Made by a program: the position numbers and the translations under genes. This document shows positions 1 through 6,289 of a stretch of DNA of 6,697 nucleotides, in pieces. The notes beneath the pieces were generated by a model, which was not told the origin of the DNA, did not search any database, and saw nothing but the letters and a program-made list of their open reading frames with translations. Within the stretch, counting starts at the first letter, position 1; each line of letters opens with the position of its first letter. Origin of the DNA: Sulfurimonas sp. (GTDB taxonomy: Bacteria > Campylobacterota > Campylobacteria > Campylobacterales > Sulfurimonadaceae); assembly GCA_022712845.1 (NCBI GenBank), contig JAFLJV010000037.1, forward strand, positions 1 through 6,697. The letters run 5' to 3'.

Positions 1-400
1 CAAGAGCAAAAGATTTTTGACTTCCTATATAATCAGGATATTTAAAATCTTTAGATGTTATTATAGTATATAATTCTCTTAGATACTCATTTTCTATAGT
101 TTGGTACTTAACTTCCATCTCTTTAGCTATGCGAAGAAAAAAAGTTATTAAAATTGATTCTGCTTTTTCATCAACTCTATCACTATGAATAAGAATATCA
201 AACTCTTGTCTCATTGTAAGTAAGTTATATTCACACTGTTGATCAAGCTTATCAGCATCTTCAGTTGCAAAATAACCTAATATTTTTACAAGTAACTCGA
301 TAAACATACGATTTGTTTTATCAATTGCAATATTGTTTGAGCATAATTTATCTTTGTATATCAAGATTTCTGGTTGTATCTTACTGAAAAATGGTTCCAT
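1..400 (-). CDS. Unrecognised protein, C-terminal end cut by the window edge
   Basis: This frame stays open for 133 codons from an ATG at 400-398 to the left edge, so the 3' end lies outside the window. The start is supported by an AGGA ribosome binding site about 6 nt upstream and by an extended -10 promoter about 30 nt upstream. The product begins MEPFFSKIQPEILIYKDKL and looks soluble and mostly helical, rich in Leu, Ile, Glu and Lys, with no signal peptide, no membrane span and no motif I recognise. Two cysteines are visible, C20 and C62. It appears to have its own promoter and sits behind the putative tpx terminator, so it probably starts a separate transcription unit. The length of the open frame and the good start make it a real gene. 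I cannot assign a function. Confidence 0.85.
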   Translation of the reverse strand, partial: MEPFFSKIQPEILIYKDKLCSNNIAIDKTNRMFIELLVKILGYFATEDADKLDQQCEYNLLTMRQEFDILIHSDRVDEKAESILITFFLRIAKEMEVKYQTIENEYLRELYTIITSKDFKYPDYIGSQKSFAL

Positions 401-427
401 TTTAATTCCTTATAATTTTTCTATTTA

Positions 428-437
428 ATTATATCAA
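428..437 (-). promoter_or_regulatory. Extended -10 promoter for the left-edge gene
   Basis: Read on the minus strand, 437-428 is TTGATATAAT, which contains a perfect extended -10 element (TGnTATAAT). No convincing -35 box is present, but the stretch upstream is T- and A-rich, as is usual for housekeeping promoters in Campylobacterota. Transcription would begin near 421, giving a leader of about 20 nt before the ATG at 400. Confidence 0.55.
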
Positions 438-475
438 GGTGCTTTGTAAATTTTCTTAAAGTAAAAAATAAGTTT

Positions 476-502
476 AGAAAAATTTAGGGCGTAAACCCTA
501 AA
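476..502 (-). terminator. Probable intrinsic terminator downstream of tpx
   Basis: On the minus strand a 7-bp perfect stem (TTTAGGG at 502-496 paired with CCCTAAA at 489-483, 6-nt loop) is followed directly by TTTTTCT (482-476). That is the shape of a weak intrinsic terminator. It lies about 140 nt after the tpx stop and just before the promoter of the next gene, which fits the end of the tpx transcript. Confidence 0.5.
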
Positions 503-539
503 AAGGAGGTAAAGAGGGTATTGGCACATACCGACTTTG

Positions 540-571
540 TAAAGCTACCTAAAAAAAAGTAGGTAGCTTTA
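540..571 (-). other. Perfect 11-bp stem-loop in the tpx 3' untranslated region
   Basis: Positions 540-550 (TAAAGCTACCT) and 561-571 (AGGTAGCTTTA) form an 11-bp perfect inverted repeat with a 10-nt loop. In a minus-strand transcript the loop is ACUUUUUUUU. The stem is not followed by a U-run on either strand, so it is not a canonical terminator. It may protect the 3' end of the tpx mRNA or be part of a small RNA. It sits 73 nt downstream of the tpx stop. Together with the hairpin at 476-502 it accounts for most of the visible structure in the 243-nt gap between tpx and the left-edge gene. Confidence 0.5.
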
Positions 572-643
572 ATATTGTTACTTAAAGTTTAAAAAGCATC
601 AAAGGAGGAGAGATAGCTTTTAAGATTGATTAATTAAAATTTA

Positions 644-1147
644 TTAGCTTACTGCAGCTATTGCAGCATCATAATTTGGTTCTTCTGTAATTTCAGGAAC
701 AATTTCTTTATAAGAGATAGTACCATCAGTTTCAACTACAAAAATTGCTCTACAAGTAACACCTGCAAGAACAGAACCACCAAGTAGTACACCATAAGCA
801 TTAGCAAAATCTTTATTTCTAAAGTCAGATGCAACTGTTAAATCTTTGATTCCTTCAGCTGCACAGAAACGACCAGCAGCAAATGGTAAATCAAGAGAGA
901 TAACAGTAGTTTTAACACCACTTAAACTAGAAGCTTTTGCATTAAAATTACGAGTTTCAGTTGCACATACACCTGTATCTAAAGATGGAACTACTATAAG
1001 AAGCTGTTTTTCAGCTTGAGCACCACCTACAATTACATCACCTAAACCATCAGAATTTACAACTGTAATTTCTGGTGCTTTATCACCTACATTAACTTGG
1101 TTTCCAAGTAACTCTACATCTATACCTTTAAATTTTGTTGTTGCCAT
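644..1147 (-). CDS. tpx: Thiol peroxidase Tpx (atypical 2-Cys peroxiredoxin)
   Basis: The 167-residue product reduces hydrogen peroxide and alkyl hydroperoxides in the cytoplasm or periplasm, with electrons normally supplied by thioredoxin. No signal peptide is visible, so the cytoplasm is more likely. The peroxidatic cysteine is C61 in PSLDTGVCATETRNFN and the resolving cysteine is C95 in LPFAAGRFC. These positions match E. coli Tpx, as does R133 in the segment TCRAIFVVETDG. The C-terminal signature EITEEPNYDAA is also typical. An extra cysteine, C132, sits next to R133. I chose the ATG at 1147-1145 because AAAGGAG lies 6 nt upstream and the length then equals the family norm. An in-frame ATG at 1189 would add 14 residues but has no ribosome binding site and overlaps the likely promoter. 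The gene is probably its own transcription unit, with a hairpin separating it from tsaD. Confidence 0.97.
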   Translation of the reverse strand: MATTKFKGIDVELLGNQVNVGDKAPEITVVNSDGLGDVIVGGAQAEKQLLIVVPSLDTGVCATETRNFNAKASSLSGVKTTVISLDLPFAAGRFCAAEGIKDLTVASDFRNKDFANAYGVLLGGSVLAGVTCRAIFVVETDGTISYKEIVPEITEEPNYDAAIAAVS

Positions 1148-1153
1148 TATTGG

Positions 1154-1160
1154 CTCCTTT
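1154..1160 (-). promoter_or_regulatory. Ribosome binding site that sets the tpx start
   Basis: AAAGGAG on the minus strand, 6 nt before the ATG at 1147. The competing ATG at 1189 has only A+T-rich sequence upstream, so this site decides the start. Confidence 0.85.
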
Positions 1161-1171
1161 ATTTTTTGTTT

Positions 1172-1211
1172 TTGACATTTTGTTGACATAATTATAGTTA
1201 ATTAGGATAAT
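1172..1211 (+). promoter_or_regulatory. Possible antisense promoter facing tsaD
   Basis: On the plus strand TTGACA (1183-1188) and GATAAT (1206-1211) are separated by exactly 17 nt, a near-consensus sigma-70 promoter. A second TTGACA lies at 1172-1177. No plus-strand gene follows; the RNA would run through the hairpin at 1239-1279 and antisense to the 3' end of tsaD. It overlaps the tpx -10 box on the other strand. In A+T-rich DNA such a match may arise by chance. Confidence 0.3.
1191..1196 (-). promoter_or_regulatory. -10 box of the tpx promoter
   Basis: The minus strand reads TATAAT here, preceded by T/A-rich sequence and no clear -35 box. Predicted initiation near 1184 gives a leader of about 37 nt to the ATG at 1147, and excludes the upstream ATG at 1189 from that transcript. 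Confidence 0.5.
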
Positions 1212-1238
1212 AATACTCTTATTTAAAAAAGAACTGTT

Positions 1239-1279
1239 TTTTATCTAAGATTAACTTAAGGATTATATCTTAGATAAAA
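1239..1279 (-). terminator. 13-bp perfect stem-loop after tsaD, possible terminator
   Basis: TTTTATCTAAGAT (1239-1251) and ATCTTAGATAAAA (1267-1279) are perfect reverse complements with a 15-nt loop. The stem begins about 12 nt after the tsaD stop. On the minus strand six T residues occur about 8 nt beyond the stem (1225-1230), so it could end or slow tsaD transcription, though the spacing is not canonical. The stem is also closely flanked by direct copies of AACTGTT (1232-1238 and 1281-1287). Confidence 0.45.
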
Positions 1280-1291
1280 CAACTGTTAGTA

Positions 1292-2269
1292 TTATAATTT
1301 GTTTTTAGATGATATATCTAACTCATCCATAAGAGTAAACATTTTTTTCTCATACATCTCAATAGAGACTCTTCCTATCATAGCTGCATTGTCTGAGCAG
1401 TATTTTAGTTCACTTAAAAGTAGTGTTGCTTTATGAGGTTTCAGTAATTCCTCTATTTGTGAGCGAAGGTAAAGGTTTGCACTAGCTCCACCAACTATTG
1501 CAAAAGTCTTAGGTTGCACAGTTTTAAAATACTTTTTTAATTTTTGAACTAAATGTGCCGTTGCAATATGCTCAAACGAAGCAGCAATATCTTTATAGTC
1601 TTTTTGTTCTGCTTTTTCTATAACTAATCTAACAGCATTTTTAAGTCCTGAGTATGAAAAGGCTATGAGTTTTGATTGAGATAGTGGAATAGTAAAGTTA
1701 TATCTTTTTCTATCTCCATCTTTTGCTAACTTTTGAATCACTGGACCACCAGGGTAACTAAGCCCCATCATCTTGGCAACTTTATCAAAACTCTCTCCAA
1801 AGCTATCATCCATACTTTTTGCAATAGTCTCAATCTGCTCTAGGTTTTTTACTTCCATAACCTGAGTATGTCCACCTGAAACCAGAAGTACTGTAAGAGG
1901 AAACTGTGTCTCTTTTTCTATAAATAAAGAGTAGATATGCCCAACCAGATGATTTACGCTAATAATTGGAATACCAAGAGCTACTGAAATTGCTTTTGCC
2001 ATAGTTACACCCTCAACAAGAGTAACAGCAAGTCCAGGGGTAGATGTAACCGCCACTGCTTTTAAATCTTTAAAGTATGGCTCACACTCTTGTAAAATTT
2101 TTGGAAGTGCCTCAGCATGAAGACGAGCAGCAAGTTCTGGAACAACTCCACCATAAACTGAATGCTCTAACTCTTGAGATATCTTTTTATGAAAAATAAG
2201 TTTTTTTGTTTTGATATCTGTGATAGCAATAGCACTATCATCACATGAGCTTTCTATGCTTAGTATCAT
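1292..2269 (-). CDS. tsaD: tRNA N6-adenosine threonylcarbamoyltransferase TsaD
   Basis: TsaD (formerly Gcp/YgjD/Kae1) transfers threonylcarbamoyl from threonylcarbamoyl-AMP to A37 of tRNAs reading ANN codons, making t6A with TsaB and TsaE. It is usually essential. The 325-residue product has the complete ASKHA-fold set: [12 protein letters not shown] at the N terminus, [12 protein letters not shown] (40-51), the metal-binding pair H107 and H111 in NHLVGH, SGGHTQ (131-136), [20 protein letters not shown] (156-175), [10 protein letters not shown] (204-213), [11 protein letters not shown] (259-269), and the third metal ligand D293 in [10 protein letters not shown]. Its length is normal for the family. 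The ATG lies 2 nt after the stop codon of the restriction-modification gene and its ribosome binding site is weak (GAGA inside that gene's last codons), so translation is probably coupled to the upstream gene. No good promoter of its own was seen. A hairpin follows the stop. Confidence 0.98.
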   Translation of the reverse strand: MILSIESSCDDSAIAITDIKTKKLIFHKKISQELEHSVYGGVVPELAARLHAEALPKILQECEPYFKDLKAVAVTSTPGLAVTLVEGVTMAKAISVALGIPIISVNHLVGHIYSLFIEKETQFPLTVLLVSGGHTQVMEVKNLEQIETIAKSMDDSFGESFDKVAKMMGLSYPGGPVIQKLAKDGDRKRYNFTIPLSQSKLIAFSYSGLKNAVRLVIEKAEQKDYKDIAASFEHIATAHLVQKLKKYFKTVQPKTFAIVGGASANLYLRSQIEELLKPHKATLLLSELKYCSDNAAMIGRVSIEMYEKKMFTLMDELDISSKNKL

Positions 2270-2271
2270 CT

Positions 2272-5200
2272 TTATCTCAAATACTTATTAAGTATCTCTC
2301 TTTTTTTCTGAGGAATATTAGCTAATTTTTGTTCTTTTATTTGTATCTGTTTTTCTATAGTTTCTATTTTAGTTACTATCTTCTTTTGTTCTTCGATAGA
2401 GGGAAGTGAAATTTTAATATTATTTATAATTGCTAATGAAAGTTCAATTTGTCCACTTTGACCTGTTGCCATTGCTTCAATAGTTTTAAAACCAATATTT
2501 GCAAGACTATATAAAATGAAATCAGGCAGTGCTATATTTATATCTGCTCTTAAAATACTCACATGGCTATCTACAACAAAAATACCATCTAAACTAAAAA
2601 GTGTAACTCTTCCAGCAGTTCCAACACCAGAGGAATTGATAAGAATATCCCCTTTTTGAAGTTGTCTTTCATCTAAAATAAATTTATCATCTACAAAATA
2701 TTTATCTGTAAAATCAAATTTTTTATATCCTCTAGCCTGTCCAGATTTTATAATTTGAATATTACCATTTCCATATTTCGCTGATTTTCCTCTTTTTATC
2801 ATGGAAGATAAGTTTTCTAGTTTTACTTGTTTACTTGAGCTACAATTATCTATCAAAATCGAAATATTATTATTTAAAAATTTAATTTCTAAGTTAATAT
2901 TTTCTTGCTTTTTATCTAAATTTTCAGTTTCTTTTATAATTTTTTCTTGAATATTTTTTAATGGCAAAGGTATTTTAATTTTTGCCAAATCATCTTTATA
3001 TACATGTGGTTGAGCTTGTCCTCTTTGCAATTGATATATATAGGGTTGTAGATGTTTAAGAAAAATAAAAACTAACTTTGTTGATATAATTTTTATATCT
3101 TTAGTTTTAATAGTATTACAATCAGAAGCAAAAATAGGAGTATCAAAATAATTTACAAACCCAGAATATGCTCCAGAAGCACTAATAGTAATAATATCTT
3201 TATCTCTATTTGATTCGTTATGATAGTATGCTGGTGATTGTCCTCCAGCGATAACTGGCACATTACCATCAATAGTTTTATTTTTTGTAATTGATTTACC
3301 TTTTATTATATTTGTAATACTATCTAATTCCACTAAATTATCTATATTCCATATTTGTTCATATTTTATTTTATTGTTTCCATTTAAAGATATCTTTTTT
3401 TCAAAATCAACCCTATCAAAAGTCATCATTTCTATTAAATCAATATAAGAAATATTATCTTTTAAACTTTTATCAATAGTCTTAAATTCTCCATTAAAAG
3501 CATCATAAATATAACTATTTGCTTTTAAATTATTTTCATAAGAATTATCATCATATAAAGATGTACATTCATCAATAGTTTTTCCTCTAATGATTGGATG
3601 AATACCTTTACTTGTCTTTCTTTCACTAAACTCATAACCTAAAAATTTCTTTTCATCTTTTTTCTCACCAGTTTTTACTAAAGTTACCTTTTGAGTATAA
3701 GCCATTATAAAATAAAATAATTTCTCTTTTTCAAGAGTTATCATTTTTTCAATATTGTCAAGTTTTTTATTGTATTCTTGATACAACTCATGATTTATTA
3801 TTTTATTATTCGGATTTTTTTCTATTAAAGTTAAATAATCCTCTAAGTTAATTCCTTCCCAAACATGCTTTATATATTTTGCCAATGGACTCTCAATAAC
3901 ATTTATTGTTATATCTTTTTTAGCATCAAATAGTTTATCTACCAATACCTTTATATTTGTATGATCCGCATTGTTTTTTCTTCTTAAAAAAAGTATAACT
4001 GTTTTTGTTTTTGTTGCCATAAATGTGTTTGTTGCAAGTTTAACTATACTTACAATATCAAAGTATTTAAAAATAATTTCCCTTGTTTTTGAGTGTATAA
4101 CACTACTTCCATCTAATATTGTATTTGGTACAATTATTCCAGCAATTCCACCATCTTTTAAAAGCTGTTTTGTTCTTTCTATAAAAAGTGTTTCTATTTC
4201 ACTGCTTTGATCTGTTAATTCATCAAAAAGTTCAAAGTTTTCTTTTGATTTTTTACTATCCATCATACTTTTAAAAGCAGATACGGAATATGGAGGATTT
4301 GAAACAATTATGTCAAACTGTTTATTATCTTGTGGGTAAGTTTTATCAATTTTTGTAAGTCTGTCTTTGTATTCTTTTGCAGTTGAAAAATCTGCTAAAC
4401 CATCTCCATGAATAACTTTAGCTAAGCCATCACCATGAAGATAACAACTCACTTTCGCAGTTTTAACAAGTCTATAATCTTTTTCAATGGCATAAACATA
4501 ATTTTCAGCCCATTTATATTTTGCAGTTTTCCAAATACTAATACTATTTTTAGTAGTCATCTTTAACTTACTTTCATCAATAGTATCTATATGTTTTTGA
4601 ATCTCTTCCATTGATTCAGTTATAAAATGTCCACTCCCTGCACTATAATCTATAATCACAGGTAACAAATCTGTTTCAATTCCCTTATTTATTTTTTCTT
4701 GAATCATTTTATCAAAAGGCATACTCTTAATAATAAATCTTGCAATTGGCACTGGAGTAAAATATTGTCCTACTTCTTGTTTTAAACTGGTATTTAACAA
4801 TTGTTCAAAGAAGTCACTTAAAAACTGTTGTCTATATGCATAGCGTATTTGATAAGTTTGAAGAAGCTCAACTATCTCTTTAACTACTATTGCATTTTCA
4901 TTAAAGGAATCATCATCAAAAACCTCTTTTATAGCAAATTCATTATTCTTTTTAAGTCGTATTTCTGTAAGTAAATTTTTAAATTCATTAAACTTGTCTT
5001 GATATTCATCTTCAATTATTTTAAATCTTTTATTAAATTCATTATCACTTATATCTGTCACTTGCTTACCAAGTAACTCATTCATTCCACGATTGTAAAG
5101 ATCTGATAATCTTTTTTGAAACGATATATCATCATCAACCCCATCAAGCCATTGAAAATGAAGCTCTTCATCATCAAGTCTATCTTCATCCACAATTTTA

Positions 5201-5991
5201 CATAAAAATAGAGTAAATATTTTGTTAAAAGCATTTGGTTTATCTGACACTACATTATGTCTAAGTATCTCTAAAAATCTATTAAATATAAGACTGCTAT
5301 CTTCTTGTTTTAAAGACTTTAAATCTTCTTTTGTTAGTGCCTTACTTATAAATTCGTAAGGATTTGTATAAGATTCAAAAACACCATTATTTTTTGGTAG
5401 TTTATTCCATCTATCAAAGAAATCTTTTACATTACTTGTTGCTCTATATTCATCTTCAATTTTTATTATTTGGTTTGTGTATTGTATTTCATTATCATTT
5501 AATTGTGAAGCATATAAAACTAGAACTTCAGCATCTTTATCATTCTGAAAATATGTAAAAAGTTGTCCACCATATTTTTGTAGTTTTTTAAATGCTGTGT
5601 CAAACTCTTTACCCCAAGTTTTACACTCAATCATCATATATGCCGAGCCATCATCATTGGTGATTAGAATATCGAGTTTTCCGCTGTGTCCATGACCTGA
5701 TGGGTATCTTTTTTCTAAAATTATATTTTTTGGAGAGTAGCCTTTTGCAAGAAGTCTATCTACACACTCTAAAACAACTAAATCTTCTGCTTTTGTAATA
5801 TTTTGAACGGAATTTTTTGAATCATTAAAAAAAATGCTATTTCCAAAATCAATAGTGTTTTTATCTAAGTCTATTTCTACATTATAATTATTATGATTTG
5901 GATATTTTTTTTGATAAATATTTGTAGTGTTTTCTTTTGGAGTAAACTGTAATTTAATTATTAAATCATTCTGATTCGAATTCATTATCAT
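2272..5991 (-). CDS. Single-chain restriction endonuclease-methyltransferase-specificity protein, Type IIB/IIG-like
   Basis: The 1239-residue protein carries nuclease, methylase and specificity parts in one chain. Residues about 66-165 form an HsdR-N-like PD-(D/E)xK nuclease, with E93, D107 ([10 protein letters not shown]) and E122-C-K124 ([12 protein letters not shown]). A helical HsdM-like region runs from about 220 to 400. The N6-adenine methyltransferase (about 400-670) has GQYFTP (408-413), AdoMet motif [10 protein letters not shown] (448-456), IEKD (502-505) and catalytic NPPY (565-568). A linker follows to about 880. Two HsdS-type target recognition domains then occupy about 880-1010 and 1056-1197, each ending in the family hallmark ([22 protein letters not shown]) followed by a coiled-coil spacer. 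This is the order of AloI/CjeI-type Type IIB enzymes of about 1200 residues, which cut on both sides of a bipartite site and methylate adenine. All catalytic motifs look intact. Start ATG 5991 has a weak GTGAG site; a second ATG two codons later (5985) is a valid alternative. The specificity end is very A+T-rich, suggesting transfer. The recognition sequence cannot be read from the protein. Confidence 0.94.
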   Translation of the reverse strand: MIMNSNQNDLIIKLQFTPKENTTNIYQKKYPNHNNYNVEIDLDKNTIDFGNSIFFNDSKNSVQNITKAEDLVVLECVDRLLAKGYSPKNIILEKRYPSGHGHSGKLDILITNDDGSAYMMIECKTWGKEFDTAFKKLQKYGGQLFTYFQNDKDAEVLVLYASQLNDNEIQYTNQIIKIEDEYRATSNVKDFFDRWNKLPKNNGVFESYTNPYEFISKALTKEDLKSLKQEDSSLIFNRFLEILRHNVVSDKPNAFNKIFTLFLCKIVDEDRLDDEELHFQWLDGVDDDISFQKRLSDLYNRGMNELLGKQVTDISDNEFNKRFKIIEDEYQDKFNEFKNLLTEIRLKKNNEFAIKEVFDDDSFNENAIVVKEIVELLQTYQIRYAYRQQFLSDFFEQLLNTSLKQEVGQYFTPVPIARFIIKSMPFDKMIQEKINKGIETDLLPVIIDYSAGSGHFITESMEEIQKHIDTIDESKLKMTTKNSISIWKTAKYKWAENYVYAIEKDYRLVKTAKVSCYLHGDGLAKVIHGDGLADFSTAKEYKDRLTKIDKTYPQDNKQFDIIVSNPPYSVSAFKSMMDSKKSKENFELFDELTDQSSEIETLFIERTKQLLKDGGIAGIIVPNTILDGSSVIHSKTREIIFKYFDIVSIVKLATNTFMATKTKTVILFLRRKNNADHTNIKVLVDKLFDAKKDITINVIESPLAKYIKHVWEGINLEDYLTLIEKNPNNKIINHELYQEYNKKLDNIEKMITLEKEKLFYFIMAYTQKVTLVKTGEKKDEKKFLGYEFSERKTSKGIHPIIRGKTIDECTSLYDDNSYENNLKANSYIYDAFNGEFKTIDKSLKDNISYIDLIEMMTFDRVDFEKKISLNGNNKIKYEQIWNIDNLVELDSITNIIKGKSITKNKTIDGNVPVIAGGQSPAYYHNESNRDKDIITISASGAYSGFVNYFDTPIFASDCNTIKTKDIKIISTKLVFIFLKHLQPYIYQLQRGQAQPHVYKDDLAKIKIPLPLKNIQEKIIKETENLDKKQENINLEIKFLNNNISILIDNCSSSKQVKLENLSSMIKRGKSAKYGNGNIQIIKSGQARGYKKFDFTDKYFVDDKFILDERQLQKGDILINSSGVGTAGRVTLFSLDGIFVVDSHVSILRADINIALPDFILYSLANIGFKTIEAMATGQSGQIELSLAIINNIKISLPSIEEQKKIVTKIETIEKQIQIKEQKLANIPQKKREILNKYLR

Positions 5992-6041
5992 TTTTACTCA
6001 CTTTTTTTATTTATTTTAGTTCAAATAATGGTTAATACAGC

Positions 6042-6066
6042 AAAATATGACAATTTGTCATGTTTT
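6042..6066. promoter_or_regulatory. 25-bp near-perfect palindrome upstream of the restriction-modification gene
   Basis: Arms AAAATATGACAA (6042-6053) and TTGTCATGTTTT (6055-6066) surround one central base and differ from perfect symmetry at a single pair. The core ATGACAA-T-TTGTCAT is exact. It lies about 50 nt before the restriction-modification start and about 93 nt after the small membrane protein gene. A minus-strand -10-like TATATA at 6091-6096 would start RNA just before it, the usual place for a repressor operator. Alternatively, as an A-stem-T structure it may be a bidirectional terminator for the dxr operon, though its stem is poor in G and C. The rest of the 167-nt gap (5992-6158) holds only A+T-rich sequence and no gene. 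Confidence 0.45.
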
Positions 6067-6158
6067 CAAGTGAATTTATGATAAATTTCTTATATAATCT
6101 ATTGAAAAGAGCTTAATCTTCACTAATTTTTATAACTCAAATTTTACCATAATTTAGA

Positions 6159-6287
6159 CTAATCCTTACGATTTTTTTTATCCCAAATAGCTAAACCTAT
6201 TGTAACAATAATAAGCAATCCAAACATCACTCCCCAAGTGAGCATATCACCACCACTTGTTGCTTTATCGATAGTTTCACTACTCAT
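6159..6287 (-). CDS. Small single-span membrane protein, 42 residues
   Basis: An ATG at 6287-6285 opens a 42-codon frame ending in TAG at 6161-6159. A strong GAGGAG site (6300-6295) lies 7 nt upstream, inside the last codons of dxr, and the dxr stop is only 2 nt before this start, so the two genes are surely one operon. The product has a polar N terminus (MSSETIDKATSGGD), one hydrophobic span at about residues 16-35 bounded by tryptophans W18 and W35, and a basic tail (DKKNRKD). By the positive-inside rule the tail should face the cytoplasm and the N terminus the periplasm. I do not recognise a family. The ribosome binding site, the position and the coherent membrane topology make it likely to be real. 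In the region as I recall it from C. jejuni, a different gene (pgp1) lies between dxr and tsaD. Confidence 0.8.
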   Translation of the reverse strand: MSSETIDKATSGGDMLTWGVMFGLLIIVTIGLAIWDKKNRKD

Positions 6288-6289
6288 TA

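Noticed and set aside
502..562. Plus-strand 13-codon frame (TTG at 521, MAHTDFVKLPKKK) behind AAAGGAGG at 502-509
   Set aside because: The ribosome binding site is strong, but the start is TTG at 11 nt spacing, no plus-strand promoter is convincing, and the same bases are better explained as hairpins and anti-Shine-Dalgarno segments of the tpx 3' region.
3971..4210. 79-codon plus-strand open frame inside the restriction-modification gene
   Set aside because: It lies opposite the methyltransferase coding region, has no ribosome binding site, and its hydrophobic composition is what the complement of Lys/Glu-rich A+T-rich coding sequence gives.
4388..4435. Repeated HGDGLA at residues 519-524 and 528-533 of the restriction-modification protein, taken at first for a tandem duplication
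   Set aside because: The two copies differ at the DNA level, and paired HGDG/GDGL motifs near this point seem usual in HsdM-like methylases, so it is probably a family feature.
5364..5558. 64-codon plus-strand open frame inside the restriction-modification gene
   Set aside because: It is a shadow of the nuclease-methylase linker coding sequence, with low-complexity Leu/Tyr/His composition and no start signals.
2272..5991. Separate Type I hsdM and hsdS genes, or a BREX/PglX gene
   Set aside because: The frame is continuous with no internal stop, the nuclease is on the same chain, and two HsdS-type recognition domains at the C terminus do not fit PglX.
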